Of a stretch of 64,000 nt of DNA, positions 23,650 through 34,036 are shown in pieces. A model generated the notes under the pieces. That model was given only the letters and a program-made list of their open reading frames with translations, was not told the origin of the DNA and did not search any database. Numbering within the stretch: the stretch's first letter is position 1; each line of letters opens with the position of its first letter. Location: positions 51,513 to 115,512 of the forward strand of contig ARYC01017113.1 in the NCBI GenBank assembly GCA_000711775.1, given 5' to 3'. This stretch comes from Oxytricha trifallax (lineage: Eukaryota > Ciliophora > Spirotrichea > Sporadotrichida > Oxytrichidae). The translations under genes and the position numbers were made by a program.

Positions 23650-24620
23650 CTAATTCTAATTTTGTTTTCTCCCTGATATTTTTGCTATTTGAGCCACAAC
23701 TCCATATACTTTCTCTCTCAGATCTGTCAATCAGATAGTTTTACAGCTTCAATAAGAAAATCGAGCTTGCCTAAATTACTCTCCATACTCGATGACATTG
23801 TGTCGCACCTCCTTTCGAAGCAATATTTTTTTTCGGGAATAATTTTTGAATCAGAGGATATCGTTAGTCTTTATGATCGTGTGAAGCAGTCTTAATAAAG
23901 ACAGACATTACCTCGAATCTGACATTAACAGCATATCCTCTGTCTTTTATTAACTTCTATATTTCTGGAATGTTGTGTTTAATAAATAATCTCTCAATAT
24001 CCATCAATTCAACATGATATTTGAGGTTAGTTATGAAGTGATATCCCCTCGATCATTGTGAAACGGGTTAGCTCAGAGATCAACCCTTAGCAGATTAAAT
24101 ACTGTCCAGCCATTACAAAAATAATACACTTGGTTGTGATGGGTGCCATATACAGCAAGGTATAGTGAATCTTTTCACTGCTCGCTTTTTTCAGTAATTA
24201 ACACAGAGCATCAATTATGTCTAAGTATCAGAGCTCTATCAGTTTTGATTCAGTTAACTGCATGTTTTCTAGAAATAATAAAAAAAAAGCTACTATCTTA
24301 TTGATATTTTAATTTTTATTATACTCCTCTATGCAAAAATATTTTATGAGAGCTACCAAGCTCATATTGCGAATGAAAAATCCAAGAAAGGGCGTCAGGA
24401 TCACTTTAATTTCTTATTGTTTGCAAGCCATATTTGGTAATGGTTTTAGCCTTACATTCTTTTAGGAAGATTAAAACGTTCTTTTTGTACGAAATCTATT
24501 TAAGGTCTTCGAGACTCGATCTCACCGCTATATTACCGTGCTTTAATTACAACTCTTCGGTATGGCCGTATATATATTATTGAACTTGGTGCTATTTGAA
24601 AAAAAATTATGATGTTTTGA
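23650..24620 (-). pseudogene. unknown gene remnant, possibly a transposase
   Basis: Minus-strand segments, 5' to 3': HGNIAVRSSLEDLKQISYKK, YLAVYGTHHNQVYYFCNGWT, GYHFITNLKYHVELMDIERL, FIKHNIPEIQKLIKDRGYAV and NVRFEVMSVFIKTASHDHKD. The middle section runs over 100 codons without a stop. TGA codons and frame changes separate the pieces, so the gene is broken. The layout, a Tyr/Phe-rich strand and then GYHFITNLKY, is reminiscent of the RNase-H-like core of some transposases (IS4/piggyBac-like), but I cannot place a full set of acidic residues. I treat the function as unknown. Confidence 0.4.
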
Positions 24621-24629
24621 CACCTACAT

Positions 24630-25230
24630 CTTACATTTGTAGGCCAACTTCTTAAATAATAAAGATTCTCAAATCTTATTGTTCTTAAAGTATTCCATAT
24701 TTATAGAATTTGCGTCTCGTGATTCTTTAAAGTGATATAATGTGCTTTTGCCAGCCTTATTTTCAAATGAATAGACCTAATAATAAATGGATAATTGTGT
24801 TAAAATTTCTGTTGAATCATCTCGTCAGCACTAATCTTTACGAGCCCTGTGATCATCAGGAAGAAATCAAATATATGGTTATACTTCTTTTTGTTTGAAA
24901 TTTCAGTTCTAGATCCAGCCATTATCTTTTAAACTTTAAAAAATCCTCGCACTTAGAAATTAAAGTTATTTTAAAGCAATTCTGATTTTTAATAATTTTA
25001 TAAATTGATATTCTTGATAAATTTTGCATATAATCTCCCCTTATTTGGATAATTACATTTGCACTCATTACGACAAAAAAAATAAACCCAAATATACGTA
25101 TGTGGACAGAGAATTTACAAATTGAAAATAAATTGAGATGTATCGATAAAAAGGAAATTTAAAGTTAATTTGAAGGATCTGATATAGAGAATCGAAAAAG
25201 AAGTGTGAATTAAAGCACCCACAAAAAATT
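24630..25230. other. AT-rich stretch with no clear gene
   Basis: Short protein-like hints on the minus strand fade out here, and I cannot join them to the gene at 23,650-24,620. Confidence 0.3.
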
Positions 25231-25235
25231 TGATA

Positions 25236-25535
25236 TTTTATGATTAGTCCTGTTAAAGTATTATATTTAATTTTTAGTACAGTTTAACCATAATTTGGCA
25301 AGTCCTCAGTGTGACTCCTTAGATTTCTCAAGATCAGAATTCAACTTTACCGACCTGAAGTTTAAAATCCAGACTTTTGCTGAAGCCAAATGCCAATTTT
25401 CGAGGTCCAACCTGATGACCCGAAAATACTATCATGATTGCAATTAACATCTAATGATTCCTATTTTCAAATATATTTATACCAGGCATTATTCATTTAT
25501 AGACGGTAAAAGATTTTAAATTTTAACAGATTTCT
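25236..25535 (+). pseudogene. orphan coding-like fragment
   Basis: A TGA-free frame ends at TGA near 25,535 and reads HNLASPQCDSLDFSRSEFNF, TDLKFKIQTFAEAKCQFSRS, NLMTRKYYHDCNQH. Composition is protein-like and base composition is higher in GC than the flanks. There is no in-frame ATG before it and no recognisable domain, so it is at best an exon or a gene fragment. Confidence 0.3.
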
Positions 25536-25539
25536 GATT

Positions 25540-26800
25540 TAACTATCTTTTAAAAGACAAAATTTACATGTGCATAATCTCCAAAGTTGGTTAAAATTAC
25601 TATGAAAATCTTACCAAATATCACCTTCTAACTTTTTATAATTGTTTTTTATATTTTTTATACACATCACTCACTTATTGGAGTGTAAGTTTGTTGAGTT
25701 GGTATAAATCTGGAGGATACCTGTTAAAAGTAAAAAATATCTTAGTCAATTTACAATAATCTTGTATAAATTTTAATAGAATAGCTAGAGATTAAAGAGA
25801 CATTTCAAAGAAATATATTCTAGTAAAAGCTAAAGTATATTTTAAGCTCGATAAAATTAGTGAAAGATCTCAACGAACGAGTTGCTTTAAGTCTAATACT
25901 CACTCTTAGAAAGTCAGAGAGCATATGCAAAAGCATCACCAAAGGGAAATATTGATTTAATATATATAAAGGCTTAGAAATTAGTCCCTTTAAAGTAAAT
26001 TTACTAAGGTAAGAAATGTGAAATTTATAGGATGATTAAATGCTTTTATGAATTAAGTTTAATACTAAGGGTCTTAATTGCTAGTTTGAATATTATTAAA
26101 TGAAGAAAGGTTCTCCCAGCTTTTGTTTAAGTCTGATCGAGACCATGACATCTTGTGGAAGCAAACAGAGTTTAGGGTAAAATCTCTTAAGCTATCACTA
26201 AACATCTCCTGGTTTGAAAAGTATAATCCTGACAGAATTTAAATCCCTTTATTGCGCTTTTTAATTATTTGCCTCCGCAATCTTTCTTAAATTGTCTTAA
26301 TTGAGGCGATGGGCCATGGATGTCAAGATCCAAAAAACATTATTCCATTAAACTAATGTAGTACTATTTTCTGCCCCCTTGCATTATTTTTTTCATTGTT
26401 GAATTTTTAGATTGATTTTGGCTTCTAGACTTCCGGATTTAGAGTTTAGAATTATTTAAGACCATCCTCGCAAAATCTTGTTTTATTACGGGTCCAATCA
26501 AGGCTTCTCCCAGCTAAGCGAAAGTTTTTACAAGGTCCTCACTGAAACTACTATGATGATTAATCCTAAAACATACCTATGGTTGCCAGATTTTTAAGGA
26601 AAATACAACAGAATGTGCTTGTGTGGCCGAAAGAGTCAGAAAGAAGGGATTTTTGGCAAATGAGAATCATTTAAGAAGGATAAAATTAATTAAGAATGCA
26701 TAAGATTAATTAAGAACAGTACTTAAGTCTTAATAAAAAAATTAATTAAAAATGGAAAAAATAAAAGAGCGGCAAAATTTAAATTTAAGAAATGAAAATT
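25540..26800. other. AT-rich stretch upstream of the SecA-like gene
   Basis: I see no convincing gene. Some GC-richer patches (for example 26,240-26,560) may be worn coding DNA, but no frame holds. Confidence 0.35.
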
Positions 26801-26819
26801 TAAATGTTATAATAAGACC

Positions 26820-29800
26820 AGACCATCAGCCCATCCCTTTCTTCTTCTCAACGAGATTAGACTAAAGCACAAGAGACATTGCAAGAGAATTTTCAAGAAG
26901 AATCTAAATAGGTGAACGCTCATGATGCGAATGTAAGGTCGTAGGCAAACTTAGCTAGAGGTAAGTAAGGGTCGGAGGCCTAAATACCATGGCCCCTAAA
27001 ATCCACATCTGATTGATCAAGCCAAACTCGTCCTCCCTTAACATAATTACATATAAAAAAGATCTTGGAGATGGAAGAGTTCCAGCCTTTGAAAGGATCG
27101 ACAGACTTGCCTAGGTTCATAAACAAGATCATCTTTAATAAGAAAATCTCGCGTGCTTCCAGAACAGAGAAGGCCAAGAGCGTTGTAGTTGCTCACAAAG
27201 AGGGTTATCTTCAATGACACCACTCACATTGACTTTGATCAACCAGACTTACCGTTCAAATTATAAGGCTATCTCTAAAGCAAAATGATACTAAAACCTA
27301 CCTAGGTCAATAGCTAAAAAATGAACTAACAATTTTATCTTCGGGAGTTTATAATGCTTAAGGCAGAGGACAAGTACAGCTTCTTGGAGCAAGTGCACTC
27401 AAGAAACAGTACAAGTTTAATTGACTTTATGTAAAAGCTCAAACATACTTGCACTTAATCTGCGACAAAAGGATTATTCCGGATTCTGCAAGAACTTCCC
27501 ATCAATTAGCTAAAATAGCATAATTATAGGTAGATTAATTAATTTAATAAAGATTACTCATGTTTCTATATTTATATTAATATTATTGTATTCTTAGGTA
27601 CTCTATCACATTTAAGCTGTTTTGCAATAGAGTACTTTAATTATATTAATTAGAAAAATAATTAAATTTAAATGCTGCAATTAATTATGACATTTAGTTT
27701 GTAGAAAAGGTAATATATTAATTTAAAAACAATAAAAATTAAAAATATTTCTATATTTAGCTACAAGACTTAATGGGATAGGTTAATATATTTCATAAAT
27801 TTTAAACATTATAATTTATAAATTCTTAATTAATATATTACCTTTTCTACAAACTAAATGCAATTTTTATTTGAAGCATTTAAATTTAAATATTTTGATA
27901 ATTAACATAATTAAGGTACTCTATCGAAAAACAGCTTAAATGCGATAGAGTACCTAAAAATATAATAATATTAATATAAATATAGAAACATGAGTAATCT
28001 AGATTTACTTAATCATTTCACCTAAAATATGCTATTTTAGCTAAATACTCTAAGAATACTCAGTAGACAATTCATTCAGCAGTTGAAGCATGATTCTGGA
28101 TTGGGAGTTATAAGAGATGTGCCCGTTGAGGTTGTTTAATATCATGTGTAAATATGCGCTCTCGTTTAAGCCAAATCAGTTACCTAATTGGAAGAATTTT
28201 TAAACTCAATAAGAGAAATCTTCATGATCTAATGGGACTATTTTGATTAGATATTCTTCATGCACTTGATGAGAGAGATATAAGAACTTTAGCTTCAAGC
28301 TCTAAAAGATGGAGGATTAAGCTTGATGAATTTCAAAAAATCTTTTAGTGTGTATGTACACTACTGATGGAGAGAAAAGATTTCAAGTTTAAGGAACTTA
28401 TAGATGAGGTTCTTGCTGACAATATGAAGCAACTTGGACTTTAAAAGAAACTTCCAAAAAATGCTTGCTAATTCACGAGCGAGTAGAAGGCTAGAGCTTT
28501 AAAACAACTCCAGTTTTTAAATAAGAACTCAATAGAAATTGAAACCTTCGTTCGACGATCTGTGAAAGATGCCTTCAAGGTAACATAATTTCAAAAGAAA
28601 TTAGAAGATCATCTTGAGTTTTTGCTGCTTTCTCTACAGAGCCTTTGCTTTAACTAATTCATGTAATCATTCCTTTCCCTGCCAGTTAAAATTTTTCTTG
28701 GCCTTTGTTTGACTTCAGCTGATCGAAACTATTGAATTCGTACTTGGTACAATTTACACAATTCTATCTAGATTTAGGGATAATTCTGTTTAGATTTTTT
28801 GGGTGCCTTGGTAAGCTTCCTGAACCAGTTTTTGTGGAGGAAAATCAACTGATAAGACTTTATAGAACACCCTTCTAATTCCAGGTACAATTAGTAATAG
28901 TCTTTAAAGAATTCAGTAAGTAATAGTAACAAGTTCATTAGGCTAAAGCTAGTAGATAGAACTTAAGGGCAAAAGAAAAAATTTTAGTCGTCATCAGAAG
29001 GAGTGAATGCGAGGCATCGAGGACATTCATAAACTTCGGAATGAGAAACGGGAAGACTCTGATATGCATTTGCATAGCTGTTTATTTAGCATAATCGACC
29101 CAAACCCCAGTTTTTAAAGTTGACAAGAATGACCACTTAGTCCTCAGGGATGAAAACACATATTAATCAATCTTAACTTAAATGGGATTTAGAGTTAAGG
29201 TTGACGAATGGGACTCCAAAATGGGTATTTACTTCTTGACTTATAAAGATGTTGATTAGTTTAGCGAAAACACTAACTTCAACGATACGTGGTAAAGATC
29301 AAGTGTTGTTATGGATGAGCATGATTGGATAATGTTTGATGGCAACCCTCCATTAAATTAAGAGTGCAATTCAACTCTTATAAAAAGTCATAAGTTAGTA
29401 GCCTTAACTTGATCTGTGTTAAATCAAATAGAAACCACCATATTGAATGATATTTTTGGGACTAGTGAGGTAAATTTTCCCTCGATATCATCTGTAATAA
29501 GCCAAAGAAGGGTTCATCTCACAGACATTCTTGTACCATCAAGTTTACAGGACTATACTCGACAACTTATACAAATTCTTGACTCATAAACATAAACTTT
29601 TAAAACTCCCGTTGTTATTGTATGCTAACAATCATTTCCCAACAATGAAACCATCCTTAAGAATCAGTGCCATCTAAAAATAATGATCGTCAAAAATCTA
29701 AGAGGAGGAAGAGTTGAAGCATCACTTAAAGGGAAAAACTGCCTGAAAAATGCAAGTGTTAGTTATGGAATTTTTGTTTTAAGCAAGCAGCGGGAAGGGG

Positions 29801-30700
29801 AACATACCTGAAATCTTCCAAAGAAATAGAAGTAAATGGAGGTCTTTATCTTATTGTCACTGATGTGTCACAAAGCGCTCCCATGAATAAATTTTGGGCA
29901 GAGTAGGGAGGCTGTAAAATAAAGGTTAATGGCACTACATGATTTAAATGCACGGGTGCACTGACACTATCGACTAAATAGTTACGCTAAAGCAAGAAAC
30001 TAAAGAGAATGAAAATCATATGAAACTTTCCCGATTAAGCTCAGAATTGTGGTAGACTACCCTGTTTGAGGAGATGTTAGATTAACCCAGAATATTGAAT
30101 GATGCAAGATCCAACTCTAATTCGAAAGTAACTGATTATTTGCAGCATTGCCTCAGATAAATACTTTCCCACATGTCTAAGAAGTATCGAATGCACAAAG
30201 ATCACCTGACTTTGGGGATATCACGAGATAGCAAGATGGCTCATTAAATGAGAAATCCACGCCATAATTTGGTCTAAACTTTAGCACTGAAGAAGTTATG
30301 AAAGATATTCAAGTGCAGGACGAGGAAGCTCCAGAGTGTTCGATCTTGACCAAAGCTGCGCTTAGTAATAAATTCAGAAAATCTGAAATGCCCCTTTGCG
30401 AGGTAAATGATACTAAGAAGTCTGCCTGAACTCTCAACATCAGATAAAAAAAGAGTTACGAACAATTCAACTTAGAGAATCTTAGGGAAGCGAAATAGGC
30501 GTTCATAAGAAATGAATCACTCAAGCAATGAGTCTGGAGGAGCAAAGGAAAGTTTGAGATCAACATCCCCAGCTCAAGATTTTATTCTTGAAAAGCTTGA
30601 ATGAAAGCATGGAAATGATGATGAAAGTTTCATTGAAGACTATAAAGCCTAGCATGCAGCTAGAGTCTTCTAGCATAATAAGTTTTGATTAATTGAGTTT
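26820..30700 (+). pseudogene. SecA-like DEAD/helicase ATPase (copy B), frameshifted and split by a MITE
   Basis: Large plus-strand gene whose core has the motifs of SecA-type ATPases in order: FGMRNGKTLICICIAVYLAQ (Walker A, N-GKT in place of GEGKT), HLVLRDENTYQSI, GIYFLTYKDVDQFSE, SSVVMDEHDWIMFDG (DExD box as DEHD), LVALT-S (the LTGT region, with TGA where Gly is expected), PVVIVCQQSFPNNETIL, AAGRGTYLKSSKEIEVNGGL (AGRGTDI, motif V), YLIVTDV, and a poor motif VI (KFWAEQGG). The N-terminal part includes LEMEEFQPLKGSTDLPRFIN and FEKFELIDEV-like helical stretches such as DFKFKELIDEVLADNMKQLG. The tail includes FGLNFSTEEVMKDIQVQDEE. At least five frame changes, several TGA codons and a 540-bp MITE (27,505-28,046) break it. 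SecA-type ATPases thread protein or nucleic-acid substrates using ATP; the role here is unknown. Confidence 0.65.
27505..28046. repeat. palindromic MITE M3 inserted in the SecA-like gene
   Basis: The left arm starts ttagctaaaatagcataatt and the right arm ends gctattttagctaaat. The arms are inverted copies over about 240 bp each, meeting near 27,780, so the whole element is one long palindrome. Within each arm lies a second, short hairpin: ggtactctatcgcatttaag...cgatagagtacc on the right, slightly worn on the left. No coding frame. It interrupts the reading frame that ends before it (RILQELPIN) and resumes after it. Confidence 0.8.
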
Positions 30701-30818
30701 GTTAAAAAAACTAATGAAAGTTTGGGGTTTGATTTATCAAAGCTTATTTTTTTAATTAAATCTAAATATCAACCTAATTTTTAGTCGATCAAAAAATAAA
30801 GAATTTATTCCGTAATTC

Positions 30819-31340
30819 TCACAGCATCCTTTATTAATTCTAACCCATATCAGGTTATCTTGGGTTGCCTTCCTTGTCAATATATCCAGCAGATATAAGA
30901 TCCAAAACTAGAGTCTTGTACTTGGATAAGTCTTGCAGCTCTTGATTCATCTATTTTCAGTCGTTCTTGATGCGCTTATTCATCTCGAGATACTTTTGCT
31001 TGCTCTCCCTGAGAAATATCTCCTCCTGCTTAACTTCTTCCATCTCATTTGCTTTTCTCTTTCGATTGGCAGATGGCTTCATCAAGTAAGCGGATCTTCC
31101 CTTATGTACTGTTTATTAGGTTAAATATATTAAATCTTATAGCTATAGCAAATAGATTCAGACAAGGCTTAAGCAAATTTATTCTTCATGGCACGAGCAA
31201 GTTCTATGTTATATCTAGCTTTCTCTGCGTTGCATTTTGGCTTGCCCAATCATTTGGTAGACTCCGTCTCGATCTAACGACTTTAGCATGTCACAGATCC
31301 ACCTCTTATAGAGATGGTTTAGCTATTCATGGAAACATTT
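30819..31340 (-). CDS. coiled-coil protein facing the SecA-like gene (copy B)
   Basis: Minus-strand segments: MLKSLDRDGVYQMIGQAKMQ, RYNIELARAMKNKFAQALSE, GRSAYLMKPSANRKRKANEM, EEVKQEEIFLRESKQKYLEM, QELQDLSKYKTLVLDLISAG, YIDKEGNPRQPDMGQNQQRM, ending L-TGA at 30,819-30,821. It matches the plus-strand ORF at 16,560-17,356 along its length. One TGA (after KRIKND) falls where copy A has Leu, so it is a point mutation, and one frame change precedes GRSAY. The heptad pattern predicts a coiled coil. The gene converges on the SecA-like gene with about 120 bp between their ends, the same arrangement as in copy A. It is probably inactive. Confidence 0.6.
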
Positions 31341-31429
31341 GCTGAAGAAGATTGGATCACTTGGGAGACTCTAAAATATTTCAACTTTGCTAAAAGAAGG
31401 AGAAATGTCCATTAGCTAAGCTCTAGAAG

Positions 31430-32290
31430 ATATAAGTTAAGCCTGTATGCTTGCAAAAAGATTATGAACGCCAAATTTTAAGGTGAGTAGGATTACAATT
31501 CGAATTAGCAACCCAGAAGAAAGAAATTAGAGTCTTGACATATTTCAGACTTGAAATACTATTTGAGGAAATTCGATTTTATGGTAACATCAAAAGATAT
31601 GCAAATTATCTGGAAAATTAATGCGGATTGAAAGTTTGCCAGCAAACCATACAGTAGGTACTAAGAAAGGAATTATCCTTAAGTTATAAAAAGGGGGCCT
31701 TCATCAGTGCCAGAACTCTTTCATAGGACTCTATTATACAAAGACAAATAGCAGTGATTGAGTTCGTTACCTACTCTCCGAAGGAAAGACCATTAAAAAC
31801 CTAGATGAAAGCTCAATCTAGTTCAGCATGAATAATAAGTATAGATGGCCTAAAATGACAAAAGCATTGTAGTACATAATCAAGGCGGATTTGCTTCCAT
31901 TCGAATAATTGCGACTCTTTCCAGTTGTGGAAGAGTATTCTTCTAAGTGTTTAAGGTGAAGAACACTGGCAAAGTAGTTTATGCATTTATACTAAGATTA
32001 TTAAAATTACTCAATTTGGAAAATTTAAATTGGCGTTAAAACTGTGTCCTTATGCTAGACGATGCCTCCTAAAATAGAATCAGCTATATAAAAGAAAAGC
32101 TGCAACTACTGAATATCCATACTTTATTTCTTGGTTCTTACCAATATGTCCTACTCCAATAGAAAAAGTATTCGCATATATTAAAAAGTAAAACTTAATT
32201 AAAGATTAAATACCAATAAACATGAGGTTAGATTGCTTCTATTTTATTGTTATAGAGATAATAAAAGAAGTGAGAATCTAATCAAAATAA
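31430..32290 (+). pseudogene. decayed DDE (Tc1/mariner-IS630 type) transposase
   Basis: Legible blocks in order: a helix-turn-helix-like N-terminal part (EILFEEIRFYGNIKRYANYL, ENQCGLKVCQQTIQQVLRKE, LSLSYKKGAFISARTLSQDS), then in another frame NLDESSIQFSMNNKYRWPKM (first Asp, D-E-S, followed by the family's W-x-K), and finally FLPICPTPIEKVFAYIKKQN (NPIE-type block with the catalytic Glu). The second Asp block is not legible. Frame changes make it inactive. It follows the SecA-like/coiled-coil pair, but whether it mobilised that pair is unknown. Confidence 0.6.
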
Positions 32291-32299
32291 TTTCTAACA

Positions 32300-32790
32300 G
32301 TATCAACTCGCTCAACTTTAGCTGGGCTTCAAGAGCTTTTATAAGCAGAATTCCCTATGCTCTTGACTTTATTGTCATGCATGATTTTAAGATTCATAGT
32401 TCGTAAGAACAACAGAAGGCAAAACAGATAGACACATCCCCACTTAAATGTACAATTAGGAATAACATGTTACAAGACAGATTTTGAAAGCTAGGTTACT
32501 AGGCCACATAGAGATATTCATTGTTGACAAGAAATTCATAGCATCTATTTTAAAGTTGGTCTGCTTAATTAAAAACTTCAATAATAAATTCACCTTAGTC
32601 TTTCATTTTTTAATCTTCACACTTTTCCAAATAATATAGAAATATTTATGGGTTAAGCTTGATCCATGAAAATAACTTTTTAAAAATCTCTATGCCTTAA
32701 AAACGTTGATGTTTTCGTGAGCCACTAATGGTGTTTGAAGAAAGGGTGGTCAACTGAAAACTGTTTATAGGGCAATAAGAAATATTGATG
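32300..32790. other. spacer with weak coding hints
   Basis: A plus-strand stretch (NSINSLNFSWASRAFISRIP, ALDFIVMHDFKIHSSQEQQK near 32,300-32,480) looks protein-like but has no context. Otherwise AT-rich and featureless. Confidence 0.3.
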
Positions 32791-32804
32791 GCAGATAAAG
32801 CAAA

Positions 32805-33126
32805 ATGAGCGAGGAAGCGGAGGAAGGGGAGGAATTGGAAGAAGAAGAGGAATCGGAAGAAGAAGAGAAAGAATGGGAAAAGGGAAGCAGAAGTAGAAGA
32901 GGAATAAGAGGAAGCGGATGAGTACGAAGAAAATGGTGGCCGATTAATAGTCAATTACATACTAAATTCAATATTATACCCCACTTTTACTGATGTTGAA
33001 CGACTTTTTATTGCCGAACCGTCAATGCTATCAATCCTATTTTATACCAGAGAGATCTCATTTTATCATTAAATACTTGATTTGCAATTTCTCGCGATGG
33101 ATTTAAAAGCCCAGTACCAGACTTGA
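32805..33126 (+). CDS. acidic Glu-rich ORF with one frame change
   Basis: ATG 32,805 opens MSEEAEEGEELEEEEESEEE. After a frame change within the purine-rich run it continues AEVEEEQEEADEYEENGGRL, IVNYILNSILYPTFTDVERL, FIAEPSMLSILFYTREISFY and FLAMDLKAQYQT to TGA at 33,124-33,126. The acidic run is followed by an ordered hydrophobic domain. The change could be an indel or a very short intron. Length and function are unknown. It lies upstream of the MT-A70 gene on the same strand and could be a remnant of a neighbouring or longer gene. Confidence 0.4.
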
Positions 33127-33844
33127 TATAAGTTCATTCTTGAAATTAACCATCCATTTCTGAAAGAACATCTAGTGGAGTTAAGTTGAATGGAAATTTA
33201 AAGAGCAGGAGGACTAATTGCAATTAAATTTCAATTTTTTTGACAACTTATTTTGCTTAATCAACTTTAAGAGATGAACCCAAAATTATAGTAAAAGGCC
33301 GATTTGAGCTGGCCTCTTTTAGTTATCGCTGTCATGCATATCTCTAATATAAGGCGACGGCTATTGAGATGATTTGTGAAAAAATACGCATTTTCTAAGG
33401 CCAAATAATGCTTAGATGGCTTTACAACTTTTTTCTAGAGCTGTTACTCAGATAACTAAACTTAAATAGAGCAACTTTCTCACTAAATCTCATACTGTAT
33501 GAAAAATTAAAAAAATAAAATCTGGATATATGATTAAGCTCCCATAAAACAAAGGAATTCAATGTTTGAGGCAATTTACGAATCCACATAGTTTTCTTAA
33601 TAAGTCAAATAATGCAAAAGCGTTCGATGAGGATGCTAAAAATAACAACTAAGCATAAATATCCACAATGGGGAAGGTTAGAACCACAAATCAACCCACT
33701 GGGAAATTCACTCAGCCATACTATAATCATAAAATTCATAAGAGATTTGTTCTGCAAATAAAGTTTGTTAATTTGGAGTAAATTAAACAAACAGACCGTG
33801 ATAGCAAACTTTGAGAGTTCATCGGGAATTTGAATATTAATTGA

Positions 33845-34036
33845 ATGAAACTTGATAAATCATATTTAGCAGATGCCTCTTCTAAATCAATTCAAGCAAA
33901 TATTGGAATAATAATAACAGATACCAAAGAAGCAGCAATTTGCCCTCCAAATAGCATAACTTATGTGCTTGGTTTGTCACTACAAGAAAAATTACAAAAA
34001 ATCAAGCATAACATAAAGAAACAAGAATAGGCATGA
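33845..34036 (+). CDS. 63-residue ORF overlapping the MT-A70 start
   Basis: ATG 33,845 to TGA 34,034-34,036: MKLDKSYLADASSKSIQANI, then AAICPPNSITYVLGLSLQEK and LQKIKHNIKKQEQA. Composition is good. Its TGA overlaps the ATG of the MT-A70 frame (ATGA), so it is either a separate small ORF or, more likely, the upstream part of the same protein in a frame that an unseen intron or indel would join. Confidence 0.35.

Noticed and set aside
24060..24100. gggttagctcagag as a tRNA B-box or D-arm
   Set aside because: No cloverleaf or acceptor stem can be built around it.
26980..27177. Minus-strand ORF opposite the SecA-like gene
   Set aside because: Antisense of the plus-strand frame LEMEEFQPLKGSTDLPRFIN, which fits the gene's continuation.
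32860..32930. 16-nt intron inside the Glu-rich run
   Set aside because: An indel in a purine-rich run explains the frame change as well; introns this short are known only in lineages with another code.
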